Below, one piece after another: positions 36,958-45,410 of a DNA stretch of 64,000 bases. A program made the position numbers and the translations under genes. The stretch's first letter is position 1. Each line of letters begins with the position of its first letter. The DNA lies in NCBI RefSeq assembly GCF_007570835.1, contig NZ_SUNC01000001.1, positions 1,054,001 through 1,118,000 on the forward strand, in the 5' to 3' direction. The stretch is from Croceicoccus sediminis (lineage in GTDB: Bacteria > Pseudomonadota > Alphaproteobacteria > Sphingomonadales > Sphingomonadaceae). Under the pieces are notes generated by a model. That model was given only the letters and a program-made list of their open reading frames with translations, was not told the DNA's origin and ran no database searches.

Positions 36958-38415
36958 CTATTCGTCTATTCGCCGCCAATCCAAAATTTCGATCGAGGCT
37001 TCCGCCATCTCCTCTAGATGAGCATCAACAAAGCGCGCGAAGACCAGCAGATGCTCGGCAGTTGGCAGCCCACCCCCGCCCTGACCGACGATCCTCAGCC
37101 TCCGGCCATCTTCGGTGTGGAAGACATATCCAGTCATGCCAGTGAAGACACGACCGGAGAGCTGTTGGATATCGTCGATCGGGCGCCAGTTCCAGATGAT
37201 CAGCCGCGGATCGCCCATCCCTCCACGCGACCCCCGGCGGAGAGTGGCATCGATCTCGATCGGGGTTTCATTCGGGATGGTGAGGCCGTGGCCGAGCCCG
37301 TCGATCAGTGCCCTGCGGCCGTCGAACCCTTTGAACTCGAGCCCATCGGAGCCGGAATGAATCTCACCGGAATAATGACCCGTCCTTCGGTCACTGGAGA
37401 GTTCCTCCAAGCTCAAGGGAGCAGCATCGTCATGGATAAGGCCGACGGACGATTCGATGTCGGGAGATTCCGCCGAACGCTTGGCCGCGGTCTTGGGTTC
37501 GCCGAGTTCGTGCCACGTATAGATCGCAAGCGTCGGATGGTCGTCTCCAGAGACGAAGCCCTTAACTTCGACCAGCGGTCCCATCGGAACCCAACCCAAA
37601 GTGTCATCCGGCACCATAGGGGCAAAGGTCTGATCGGCAGTTTCGAATGTCACTGCCCGACCGCCATGGCGTTCGATCATCCGTCCGGTTAGGATTACAG
37701 CCGCATTGTCACCGTCAAGCACCCAGCCATCGAGCGCGTATTCATTTCCGTATCGCTGAATAGGCCCCCGCAACTTGAAGTTAGCGAGGCGGTCCTGCGG
37801 TGGAAGATCACTATCGCCAACCATGAGGATATAGTCGCGATCGATCGTTCTGACATGCGGTAGCCCATCTTCAATGTCGAAAATACCCTCAACCTGAAAG
37901 ACTGGAGCGCGATATTCCACTGCCTCATCTTTGCTATGCGAAATTACAGAATCTGCTCCTTCGCTAGTTCTAAGGTGCTTTTGGCCGTCACTTACTGGTT
38001 CCGCTCGCAGGATCCGAACTTTTGAGACAGCCGGTATATCTTCGCGCTCGATAATGAATTCTGTTTCGGCGGTCCGAAATCTGCAGCGTGAAGCGCCGCT
38101 GTCGATGCACGCCACTGCGACCTCTCTCGCAAACTCGTGATCGGGCTCCTCCCGGAGCAGTCCGGCACCTGCTATTGCAAGACTCCCCATCGCCGCCAAG
38201 GTGGCGGTGGCCGGATCCCGCAAAATGACCATCAGGCGAACTCTAAAGCTGCCGCGACCGAGATGGACGATTTCGATGGTTTCAATGTCGCCAAGAGACT
38301 CATGCGCCTCAACGAAGCTGACAAAGTAGGTGCCTAGAGCGAGCGCGCGCTGAGCGCTCAACCGGCGATTGGTTTCAATAGAAAATTCGATCTCAGCTTC
38401 GGAGAGGGGTTGCAT
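36958..38415 (-). CDS. Hypothetical protein, unrecognised
   Basis: 485 residues from the ATG at 38415 (MQPLSEAEIEF); an ATG at 38484 is possible but its extra 23 residues look non-coding. No signal peptide or clear membrane protein architecture; one hydrophobic stretch (LAAMGSLAIAGAGLL) near residue 80. The middle and C-terminal parts are beta-rich with many Gly/Asp turns (VVEGIFDIEDGLP-, LDGWVLDGDNAAVIL-, EIDATLRRGSRGG-type segments). This suggests repeated small beta domains. It is alone on its strand at the inner side of the right end, where Tn7 would carry tnsA, but it has no TnsA-like motif that I can see. Confidence 0.65.
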   Translation of the reverse strand: MQPLSEAEIEFSIETNRRLSAQRALALGTYFVSFVEAHESLGDIETIEIVHLGRGSFRVRLMVILRDPATATLAAMGSLAIAGAGLLREEPDHEFAREVAVACIDSGASRCRFRTAETEFIIEREDIPAVSKVRILRAEPVSDGQKHLRTSEGADSVISHSKDEAVEYRAPVFQVEGIFDIEDGLPHVRTIDRDYILMVGDSDLPPQDRLANFKLRGPIQRYGNEYALDGWVLDGDNAAVILTGRMIERHGGRAVTFETADQTFAPMVPDDTLGWVPMGPLVEVKGFVSGDDHPTLAIYTWHELGEPKTAAKRSAESPDIESSVGLIHDDAAPLSLEELSSDRRTGHYSGEIHSGSDGLEFKGFDGRRALIDGLGHGLTIPNETPIEIDATLRRGSRGGMGDPRLIIWNWRPIDDIQQLSGRVFTGMTGYVFHTEDGRRLRIVGQGGGGLPTAEHLLVFARFVDAHLEEMAEASIEILDWRRIDE

Positions 38416-38773
38416 AGGCCCTGTATTGCGCAAAATACTCGCTCCTGGGCAAGCCCCTCGATCACGGCCGTTGATCACCGCCACTCACGCGCAACTGCGA
38501 AACGTCTCCTCGTCCCGAGCAGGCGTCGGCAGCTGTGGTGAGTAAGAATTATCGATGGCTGCTTTGTGTTAACTGGTTCCATGAGCAGACTGGCTGCAAC
38601 CGACCCAGTTAGCTATAGCGGCGCGCCGACCAGCGTTCCGCACTTATCGCTTGGGTGACGTGAGATTACCTGTCCGCTGGCTACGAGGTTCCAGAAATGT
38701 CGCTCCCTAGGGAATGGCGGTAGCTGAAATTCTGTTTGAACCGCTCACCAAATAGAAGCGGACTGACCGCTTA
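38416..38773. other. Spacer before the element's right end
   Basis: 358 bp upstream of the leftward hypothetical gene, so it should include that promoter. Ends in a dispersed-repeat variant (AAGCGGACTGACCGCTTACGGCCCAG) at about 38757-38782 that runs into the right-end repeat. No gene seen. Confidence 0.4.
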
Positions 38774-39171
38774 CGGCCCAGTCTTTGCCTTACTCGGATA
38801 TAGTCTTTGAGTGCGCTGAATGTCGGCCGCTAGCGAGAGCTGCCGTCCGGCATAACGTCATGGAACGGAGGCAAAGCCCCAAAGACGTCCACTTGAAGAC
38901 AACGTCTGCTCTTACGCGCGCCCGGCAAGGAAGATGACTAGGGTCGTGGCACATGGCTGACATCACAGTGCATCTTCCCGGTTCAGCATTCTACCGGAAC
39001 CTTAAAATAGCCGGTTTGTGCATAGGCTGAAAAACGCGAAAAAACCTGCGACCTCAGAAAACGGCAGAACTCCGCGGAAAATCACAAAATTGAATGGAAA
39101 ATCTTTTTTGTCAAAAACGGCAAAGTGGAAAAACTTTATTGTATCTGGAAAAACTTTATTGTCTCACAACA
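38774..39171. repeat. Right end of Tn7-like element B (long direct repeat copy 2)
   Basis: Second copy of the 398-bp right end. Read inward from 39171: TGTTGTGAG, then boxes ACAATAAAGTTTTTCCA at 39146-39162 and 39126-39142, and ACAAAAAAGATTTTCCA at 39095-39111. Tn7's own end has the same layout, TGT plus six bases followed by ACAATAAAGT. Compared with copy 1 there are 13 differences in 402 bp. Confidence 0.75.
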
Positions 39172-39230
39172 CAATAAGCCAGCTCCCCAATCGCTATTCG
39201 ACGGTGACCGATTTTGCGAGGTTCCTCGGC
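39172..39230 (-). other. attTn7 site: insertion point and glmS 3' end
   Basis: CAATA at 39172-39176 is the target flank, 18-22 bp past the glmS TAG (39194-39196). The last codons of glmS encode DQPRNLAKSVTVE, the conserved active-site segment whose DNA is read by TnsD in Tn7. Placement and orientation match canonical Tn7 insertion next to glmS. Confidence 0.7.
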
Positions 39231-41017
39231 TGATCGACGTCGGTGCCTTTCACGCAAGCGACGTGATAGGCGAGCAGTTGTACCGGGACAGCATAAACCA
39301 GCGGCGCGATCAGCGGGTGGACCTTGGGCATTTCGATCGTCGCCATGCAGCCCTCGCCCGCTTCGGCTATGCCTTCGGCGTCGGAGATCAGCACGATCTT
39401 CCCGCCGCGCGCGCGGACTTCCTGCATGTTGGACACGGTCTTCTCGAACAGCGGGCCCGACGGGGCCAAAACGATGACAGGCACATTGTCGTCGATCAGC
39501 GCGATAGGGCCGTGCTTCATCTCTCCGCTAGCGTAACCTTCGGCGTGAATGTAGCTGATTTCCTTCAGCTTTAGCGCACCTTCGAGCGCCAGCGGAAAGT
39601 CCGGTCCGCGCCCCAGATAGAGCACGTCGCGTGCCGGTGCGATGAGGTGCGCCATGGCCTTGATATCGTCATCATGGTCGAGCGCGGCATTGAGGCATGC
39701 CGGAGCTTCCAGCAGATGTTCGACGACATGCCGTTCTTCTGCAGCGTCCATCATCCCTTTTTTCACCGCCAGGTGCGCGGCGAGCGCTGCCAGCACGGCA
39801 AGCTGGCAAGTGAACGCCTTGGTCGATGCCACACCGATTTCGGGGCCGGCATGCGTGGGCAGCAGCAGATCCGCCTCGCGCGCCATCGAACTGGTCGGCA
39901 CGTTGACGACGACCGCGATGGTCTGCCCCGCCTCGCGGCAATGGCGCAGGGCCGCAAGAGTGTCCGCCGTCTCTCCGCTCTGCGAAATGAACAGCGACAA
40001 TCCGCCCTTGGGCAGCACCGGATCGCGGTATCGGAACTCTGAGGCCACATCGATGTCGACCGGCACGCGTGCGAATTTTTCGAACCAGTATTTCGCGACC
40101 ATGCCCGCATAGTAGCTGGTGCCGCAGGCAACGATCGTGATGCGGTCGATGGCACTGATGTCGAAATCGATCTGCGGCAGGGCGACCTGGCGTTCAAGCT
40201 GACGCACGTAGCTGCGCAGCGTCTGCGCCACCACGGTCGGCTGCTCGAAGATCTCCTTCTGCATGAAGTGGTGGTAGTTGCCCTTCTCCGTCGCGGCGGC
40301 GGTCGCGCCGGAATGGACGATGGGACGGTCGACGCGGTTGTTGTCCTTGTCGTAAATCTCCGCGCCGTCACGCGTTATGACGACCCAGTCACCTTCGTCG
40401 AGGTAACTGATCCGCTGCGTTAGCGGGGCCAGCGCCAGCGCGTCGGAGCCGAGATAGGTCTCCCCTTCCCCATACCCGACGACCAGCGGAGAACCGAGCC
40501 GCGCGCCGATCAGCATGTCGGGATGGCTGCGGAACGCGACGGCCAGGGCGAAGGCACCGCGCAGACGCGGCAGCACCGTTTGCATCGCTTCTTCCGGGCT
40601 CATCCCCTGTTCAATCCGGCGCGAGATCAGGTGGACGACGACTTCGGTATCGGTCTCGCTTTCAAACTTGCGGCCGTCGGCGATCAATTCGTCGCGAAGC
40701 TGCTTGAAGTTCTCGATGATGCCGTTGTGGACCAGCGCGACTTCGGCCGTGGCGTGCGGGTGGGCATTCGCTTCCGTCGGCGCGCCATGGGTGGCCCAAC
40801 GGGTATGTGCGATGCCGACTTGTCCGTCGGCCGGATCGTCCTTCAGCTCATGGACGAGATTGGACAGCTTCCCCTCTGCGCGGCGGCGCACGAGTTCGCC
40901 GTCGTCGATCGTGCAGATGCCCGCGCTGTCATAGCCGCGGTATTCCATCCGCTTGAGGCCATCGACCAGTCGGTCCGCAACCGGCTGAGTACCGACGATA
41001 CCGATAATTCCGCACAT
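39194..41017 (-). CDS. glmS: Glucosamine-6-phosphate synthase
   Basis: 607 residues. Makes glucosamine-6-phosphate from fructose-6-phosphate and glutamine, the first step to UDP-GlcNAc for peptidoglycan and lipid A. N-terminus MCGIIGIVG with the nucleophile Cys after Met removal, the class II glutaminase motifs (GIAHTRWATHGAPTEANAHPH), then two SIS sugar-isomerase domains (CGTSYYAGMVAKYW; SQSGETADTLAALRH) and the conserved C-terminus PRNLAKSVTVE. It lies 43 bp downstream of glmU, probably one operon. No glmS ribozyme is seen upstream, as expected outside Firmicutes. Its 3' end is the attachment site for the adjacent Tn7-like elements. Confidence 0.98.
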   Translation of the reverse strand: MCGIIGIVGTQPVADRLVDGLKRMEYRGYDSAGICTIDDGELVRRRAEGKLSNLVHELKDDPADGQVGIAHTRWATHGAPTEANAHPHATAEVALVHNGIIENFKQLRDELIADGRKFESETDTEVVVHLISRRIEQGMSPEEAMQTVLPRLRGAFALAVAFRSHPDMLIGARLGSPLVVGYGEGETYLGSDALALAPLTQRISYLDEGDWVVITRDGAEIYDKDNNRVDRPIVHSGATAAATEKGNYHHFMQKEIFEQPTVVAQTLRSYVRQLERQVALPQIDFDISAIDRITIVACGTSYYAGMVAKYWFEKFARVPVDIDVASEFRYRDPVLPKGGLSLFISQSGETADTLAALRHCREAGQTIAVVVNVPTSSMAREADLLLPTHAGPEIGVASTKAFTCQLAVLAALAAHLAVKKGMMDAAEERHVVEHLLEAPACLNAALDHDDDIKAMAHLIAPARDVLYLGRGPDFPLALEGALKLKEISYIHAEGYASGEMKHGPIALIDDNVPVIVLAPSGPLFEKTVSNMQEVRARGGKIVLISDAEGIAEAGEGCMATIEMPKVHPLIAPLVYAVPVQLLAYHVACVKGTDVDQPRNLAKSVTVE

Positions 41018-41060
41018 AAGGTGTCTGTCCCGTCAGGATTGGCGCAAGGGCGTTGAAGGA

Positions 41061-42419
41061 TCAGTCCTTCTTCGCGGCGGCCTTCTTCTTTTTCATGGCG
41101 TCATGGAAACGGTCGGCCCAGCCCGGCTTCACCAGTTGTTCGGCCCGCACCATGCGCAGTTCGCCGTCACCGACATCGCGGCTGACCGCACTGCCGGCTG
41201 CGACGATGGCGTCTGCGCCGATCTTCACCGGCGCGATCAGCGCGCTGTTCGAACCGATGAAGGCCCGCTCGCCGATCACCGTCTGGTGCTTGAAATAGCC
41301 GTCGTAGTTGCAGGTGATCGTACCCGCGCCGATATTCGCGCCGCTGCCAACCGTGGCATCGCCAAGATAGGTCAGGTGATTGGCCTTTGCCCCCTGCCCA
41401 AGCGTCGTCTTCTTCATCTCGACGAAGTTGCCGACTTTGGCCCCTTCCTTCATCACCGAACCGGGACGCAGGCGGGCAAAGGGGCCAATTTCGCAGCCTT
41501 CGCCGACGCCCGCCCCTTCGAGGTGGCTAAACGAGCGGATCGTGACGTTGTCCGCGATGGTCACGCCGGGGCCGAAGACGACGTTCTGTTCGATCGTCAC
41601 GTCCTTGCCGATCTGCGTGTCCCAGCTGAAGAACACGGTCTTCGGCGCTTTCAGCGTCGCGCCGCCTTCCATCGCTTCCTCGCGCTTGAATTCCTGCCAC
41701 TGCGCCTCGGCCTCGGCCAGTTCGGCGCGGCTGTTGACGCCGGTGACTTCGCGGTGATCCTCACACTCGACCACGGCGCAGTTGCGGCCATCCTCGTTGG
41801 CAAGGTTCACGATGTCGGTCAGGTAATATTCGTGCTGTGCATTGGTGTTGCCCACGCGGGACAGCAGTTCGAAAAGCTCGCTGCCCTTTACCGCCATGAC
41901 GCCCGAATTGCACAAGGTGCAGGCACGTTCGGCCTCGTTCGCGTCCTTGTGTTCGACCATCTTCTCGATACGGCCGAACCTGTCGGAAATGACGCGGCCG
42001 TACCGCAACGTGTCGGGCGGGCGGAAGCCCAGCACGACGACCGCGGGCGCATCGTCGGCGTGAAGCCGGTCGAGCATCGAGATCATCGTTTCCGGCTTCA
42101 CGAAAGGCACGTCGCCGTAAAGAATGAGGACATCGCCGCCGAAGTCCTTCAACATCGGTTCGGCCTGCTGGACCGCGTGGCCGGTGCCCAGTTGCGGTTC
42201 CTGCACCGCGTATTCGACACCGTTGCCAAGCGCGTCCTGCACCTGTTCGCGATATTCGCCGACGACGACGACGGTCTTGGCCGGTTCAAGCCGGGCCGCG
42301 CTGTCGAGCAGGTGATGGATCATCGCGCGCCCGGCGACCGGGTGCAGAACCTTGTGCAGCGCGCTGTTGAGGCGTGTGCCCTTACCGGCGGCAAGTATGA
42401 CTGTAGCGACTTCTTTCAT
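41061..42419 (-). CDS. glmU: Bifunctional UDP-GlcNAc pyrophosphorylase / GlcN-1-P acetyltransferase
   Basis: 452 residues from the ATG at 42419 (MKEVATVILAAGKGTRLNS) with GGGGAG upstream. The N-terminal uridylyltransferase domain has the LAAGKGTRL nucleotide loop and ILYGDVPF. The C-terminal left-handed beta-helix has hexapeptide repeats (GPGVTIADNVTIRSFSHLEG, GDATVGSGANIGAGTITCNYDG) with the acetyltransferase site. It makes UDP-GlcNAc after glmS and glmM. Divergent from gph. Confidence 0.97.
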   Translation of the reverse strand: MKEVATVILAAGKGTRLNSALHKVLHPVAGRAMIHHLLDSAARLEPAKTVVVVGEYREQVQDALGNGVEYAVQEPQLGTGHAVQQAEPMLKDFGGDVLILYGDVPFVKPETMISMLDRLHADDAPAVVVLGFRPPDTLRYGRVISDRFGRIEKMVEHKDANEAERACTLCNSGVMAVKGSELFELLSRVGNTNAQHEYYLTDIVNLANEDGRNCAVVECEDHREVTGVNSRAELAEAEAQWQEFKREEAMEGGATLKAPKTVFFSWDTQIGKDVTIEQNVVFGPGVTIADNVTIRSFSHLEGAGVGEGCEIGPFARLRPGSVMKEGAKVGNFVEMKKTTLGQGAKANHLTYLGDATVGSGANIGAGTITCNYDGYFKHQTVIGERAFIGSNSALIAPVKIGADAIVAAGSAVSRDVGDGELRMVRAEQLVKPGWADRFHDAMKKKKAAAKKD

Positions 42420-42529
42420 CGGCTCCCCGAAGGTTACATTTCCGTCCGGGCGAGGCTGCCGGTGGTCCGGGGCAGCCTTGCCAGCTTTCGGTTGCGCTTT
42501 CCAGTGGATCGGGCCTAGGTCCACAGCCG

Positions 42530-43252
42530 ATGGATGACCAACCCCGCTCCCTTTCCGCGTCCCATTCTGCCAACCCCGCGCAGGCGCTCCGGTTCCAGAC
42601 CGTCGGCTTCGACCTGGACGGGACGTTGCTGGAAACGGCGCCCGACATTGCTGGCGCGCTCAACCATGCGCTGAAAATCGCGGGTCGCCCTCAGCTTTCC
42701 TATGAAGAGGTCCGCCCGATGATCGGCGGCGGAGCAAAGAAGCTTCTGGCCCGCGCGTTGGCCGGGCCGGATGGCGGGCGAGTGCCAGAGGGCGTGCTCG
42801 ACCCGCTTTATACCGAGCTGCTCGATTATTATTCGCGAAACATCGCTGTCGAAACGCGGCCCTATGACGGGCTGATGCGCGCGCTGGATCAATTGGCGGA
42901 CGCAGACATCAAGCTCGCCGTCGCGACGAACAAGCTGGAATCGCTGGCCCGTGAGCTGTTGGGTCAGCTTGGCATGACAGACCGCTTTGCCTGCATCATC
43001 GGCGGCGACACGCTAGGCACCGACAGGGCGAAGCCGGAACCCGACATGCTGCTGGAAATGGAGCGCCGGTGCGGCGGCGGGCCGACCGCTTTCGTGGGCG
43101 ATTCCATTTATGACACGCGGGCCGCAAAGGCGGCGGGGCACCCCTGTGTCGCGGTCAGCTTCGGCTATAGCACCCAGCCCGCAAGCGAGCTGGGCGCAGA
43201 TGCCGTGATCGATCACTACGACGAACTGATTGGCACGCTCGCCACTCTCTGA
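42530..43252 (+). CDS. gph: HAD-family phosphoglycolate phosphatase
   Basis: 240 residues. HAD motif I FDLDGTLLETAPDIAGALNHAL (nucleophile Asp), motif II VATNK, a lysine near DRAKPEPDMLL and motif IV FVGDSIYDTRAAKAAG. The helical cap inserted after motif I fits Gph-type enzymes, which remove 2-phosphoglycolate formed in DNA repair or photorespiration. Substrate assignment within the HAD family is by similarity only. Divergent from glmU. Confidence 0.85.
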   Translation: MDDQPRSLSASHSANPAQALRFQTVGFDLDGTLLETAPDIAGALNHALKIAGRPQLSYEEVRPMIGGGAKKLLARALAGPDGGRVPEGVLDPLYTELLDYYSRNIAVETRPYDGLMRALDQLADADIKLAVATNKLESLARELLGQLGMTDRFACIIGGDTLGTDRAKPEPDMLLEMERRCGGGPTAFVGDSIYDTRAAKAAGHPCVAVSFGYSTQPASELGADAVIDHYDELIGTLATL

Positions 43253-43405
43253 GCTGCACCATGCCTGCGCCGGGCCGAGGAACGGTCTGGCCTCCCCATC
43301 CGTTGAATAACCGAGGGTCGGACGAAAGCGTTGCCACGCCGTGGTAACGAACGCCCGGAATCCGCCGGGGTCGTTCGTACTGAACCATAACCCCAAGGAG
43401 CCATT

Positions 43406-44209
43406 TTGCCCGATACCCAGATCAAGACGATAGAATCGAAAGCCCTGCGACGAAGCGAGCTTCCCGCGCCAGCGCCCTATACCCCGCTGGCCGACAGCTT
43501 GCCCAGCCTGCGCCGCCGCCTGAGCATACGCCAGAAACTGCGCAATCTGCACGAACGCCGCCGCACGCGTAGCCGTGTCCGCATGAAGAAGCGCAAGGCC
43601 GCTCTGGCGATTTCGGCCAGTACGCTCGGCTTTGGCGCTGGCGGCATGGTCGTCCCGCCCGAAATCGCCCGCGACGAAGCCAGCGCGACAATGTTCGCGC
43701 AAACGGCGGAAGGCCGCCGTCATGCGGCTACTTTCCGCGTCAGCGACGAATTGCGCGATGCGATGAAGCAGGAAGAAGGCATCCGCTATACCGTCTATCG
43801 TGACGTCGCCGGTTACCCCACCGTCGGGATCGGACACCTTGTCACCCCGGCAGACGGACTGCACGTCGGCCAAAGGGTTTCGCGCGCTCGCATCATGAAG
43901 TTCTATGAAAAGGACCTGCGTAAGGCAGAGCAGGCGGTGATCAGGCTTGCCGGTGCGACGCCCTTGCATCAGCACGAATTCGACGCGCTGGTCGACCTGG
44001 TCTTCAACGTCGGCGAAGGCAATGTCTCGGAAGATCGCAGTCCGCGCCTTAATCAGGCGATTGCCAATCGCGATTACGACGCGATCGCCCGCGAACTCCA
44101 TTACACGACCGCAGCAGGGCGCGTCGCGAAGGGGCTGATCCATCGCAGCGAACGCCGCGCCGCGATATTCCAGCAGGCGTCCTACGAAGACCCGCGCCAG
44201 ACGGCCTGA
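43406..44209 (+). CDS. GH24 lysozyme (T4-type endolysin-like)
   Basis: 267 residues from a TTG at 43406 that follows AAGGAG by 5 nt. A basic N-terminal ~65 residues (RRRLSIRQKLRNLHERRRTRSRVRMKKRK) precedes a hydrophobic Gly-rich stretch that could be a signal-anchor. The lysozyme domain has the E-x8-D-x5-T catalytic pattern in KQEEGIRYTVYRDVAGYPTVGIGH, and ELHYTTAAGRVAKGLIHRSERRAAIF near the end. It cleaves peptidoglycan. Spacing and the lack of phage neighbours suggest a domesticated housekeeping muramidase. Confidence 0.85.
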   Translation: MPDTQIKTIESKALRRSELPAPAPYTPLADSLPSLRRRLSIRQKLRNLHERRRTRSRVRMKKRKAALAISASTLGFGAGGMVVPPEIARDEASATMFAQTAEGRRHAATFRVSDELRDAMKQEEGIRYTVYRDVAGYPTVGIGHLVTPADGLHVGQRVSRARIMKFYEKDLRKAEQAVIRLAGATPLHQHEFDALVDLVFNVGEGNVSEDRSPRLNQAIANRDYDAIARELHYTTAAGRVAKGLIHRSERRAAIFQQASYEDPRQTA

Positions 44210-44228
44210 CACTTGAAACCCCTGACAC

Positions 44229-45329
44229 TCAGGCGATAGCCAGCACCCCGGTCAGAATGTTGCGGACAAGGTCGACCTGCCCGCGTGCGCCGGTCTTGGC
44301 ATAGATCTTCTTCGAATAGTTGCGCGCCGTCTCGATCGTCAGGCCCTGTTCCTCCGCCGCCTCGGCAATGGTTTTGCCCTGCGTCATCAACCAGGCCAGC
44401 CGCGCCTCGCTCGACGTCAGATCGAACAGGTCGACCAGCTGCTGCTGACGGTCGGCGCTCGAAATGCGGTCGCCGCGAAAATAGATCACGGCCACGGCCT
44501 TGTTCGTGCGCGCCAGCGTGTCGATGCGGATCGGTGATACCAGGATGTCGATCCACGGATCCTGGCTGAGATTGATCGCCCGCGGCGTCGCACGCGGATC
44601 GGACGCGAACTTGCGGACCAGTGCGGTGATCTGCCTGTCGGCTGAAGGAGATGCGGGGACCAGCCGGTCGTACCGCCCCACCCGCAACGCACCGGATCTT
44701 TGCATCATCTGGCGCGCGGCATCATCCATATCGATCACGCGGCCCATTCCGTCGATCGAAATCCACCCGAAATTGAGGCGACTGAGCGCATCGGTACTGA
44801 CCGCCGAACGCGCCCTTGCGCGCTCCATCTCGTCCAGCACGCGCAGCGCGACGTGCAAGTGCGGCACCAGCATCGTCATAAGCCCGCCCACTTGCGGGCC
44901 AAGCCGCGTGCGTGCCGCAACGACGAGCCAGGCGTCGAACCTGTCGTCCAGCCCGATCCGCATCGACCGCATCGTCACGATGCCCATCGGCGCAAGGATC
45001 TCTGCCCGGAACCTGGCAGCATTCGCCCCGCCAGCCTCTACCAGTTCGTCCAGTGAATAGACGCGGTCGGGGCGCATGAAGCGGCCCTGCAACGGATCGG
45101 AACCGAAATCCTGCAGGAACAGGTCTTCGAACCGGCCCGGGGCCGGTTCGTCACGCGAAATCAGGCGGACGACGTCCTCGTTATCGGCGGTTCGGAACAA
45201 CAGGGCAGCGAAATCGGCGCTGGTCGCATTGCGCAGGCGCGACAGGAAGGTCTGCCACATCGGCTGCTCGAACATCCCCTCGTGCAGGGGCACCAGCAGT
45301 TCCGTCTCGCCAAGGGTGGGATAACGCAT
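44229..45329 (-). CDS. LuxR-family transcriptional regulator
   Basis: 366 residues. The last 65 residues hold the LuxR helix-turn-helix ([44 protein letters not shown]). The long N-terminal part looks like a PAS/GAF-like sensor ([25 protein letters not shown]). Such proteins are common orphan regulators in Erythrobacteraceae. Divergent from cysD with 81 bp between starts; a role in controlling the sulfate operon is possible but unproven. Confidence 0.85.
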   Translation of the reverse strand: MRYPTLGETELLVPLHEGMFEQPMWQTFLSRLRNATSADFAALLFRTADNEDVVRLISRDEPAPGRFEDLFLQDFGSDPLQGRFMRPDRVYSLDELVEAGGANAARFRAEILAPMGIVTMRSMRIGLDDRFDAWLVVAARTRLGPQVGGLMTMLVPHLHVALRVLDEMERARARSAVSTDALSRLNFGWISIDGMGRVIDMDDAARQMMQRSGALRVGRYDRLVPASPSADRQITALVRKFASDPRATPRAINLSQDPWIDILVSPIRIDTLARTNKAVAVIYFRGDRISSADRQQQLVDLFDLTSSEARLAWLMTQGKTIAEAAEEQGLTIETARNYSKKIYAKTGARGQVDLVRNILTGVLAIA

Positions 45330-45410
45330 GCGCGCTCATACCTACTCCCATTTGGGAGGTCCAGCCCCCTCCTCGTTTCGCTAACGCCGCGCCGGAAGAA
45401 AAAGGAAGTC

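Larger units (their letters stand above)
9272..39171. mobile_element. Tn7-like element B, complete ends, no visible tns genes
   Basis: About 29.9 kb bounded by a left end (TGTTGCGAG at 9272-9280 plus three widely spaced boxes) and a right end (CTCACAACA at 39163-39171 plus closely spaced boxes). The right end lies 22 bp past the glmS stop codon, the same orientation and nearly the same distance as Tn7 in attTn7. Cargo comprises a peg-like catabolic operon, an RND efflux and two-component module, a small tyrosine recombinase, a Hachiman pair, a double-nuclease protein and unknown genes. I find no gene resembling tnsA, tnsB (rve/DDE transposase), tnsC (AAA+) or tnsD/tniQ. The element is therefore non-autonomous, has lost its machinery, or moves in trans. 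Confidence 0.7.

Noticed and set aside
9272-39171. Tn402/Tn5053-type (TniA) element
   Set aside because: Those also have TGT ends, but the placement 22 bp past glmS, the ACAATAAAG boxes and the spaced-left/crowded-right layout fit Tn7 better.
41018-41060. glmS ribozyme upstream of glmS
   Set aside because: Only 43 bp separate glmU and glmS; that is too short for the ribozyme, which is confined to Firmicutes-like bacteria.
41103-42518. 471-codon open frame antisense to glmU
   Set aside because: glmU motifs are intact on the other strand; the frame is a GC shadow.
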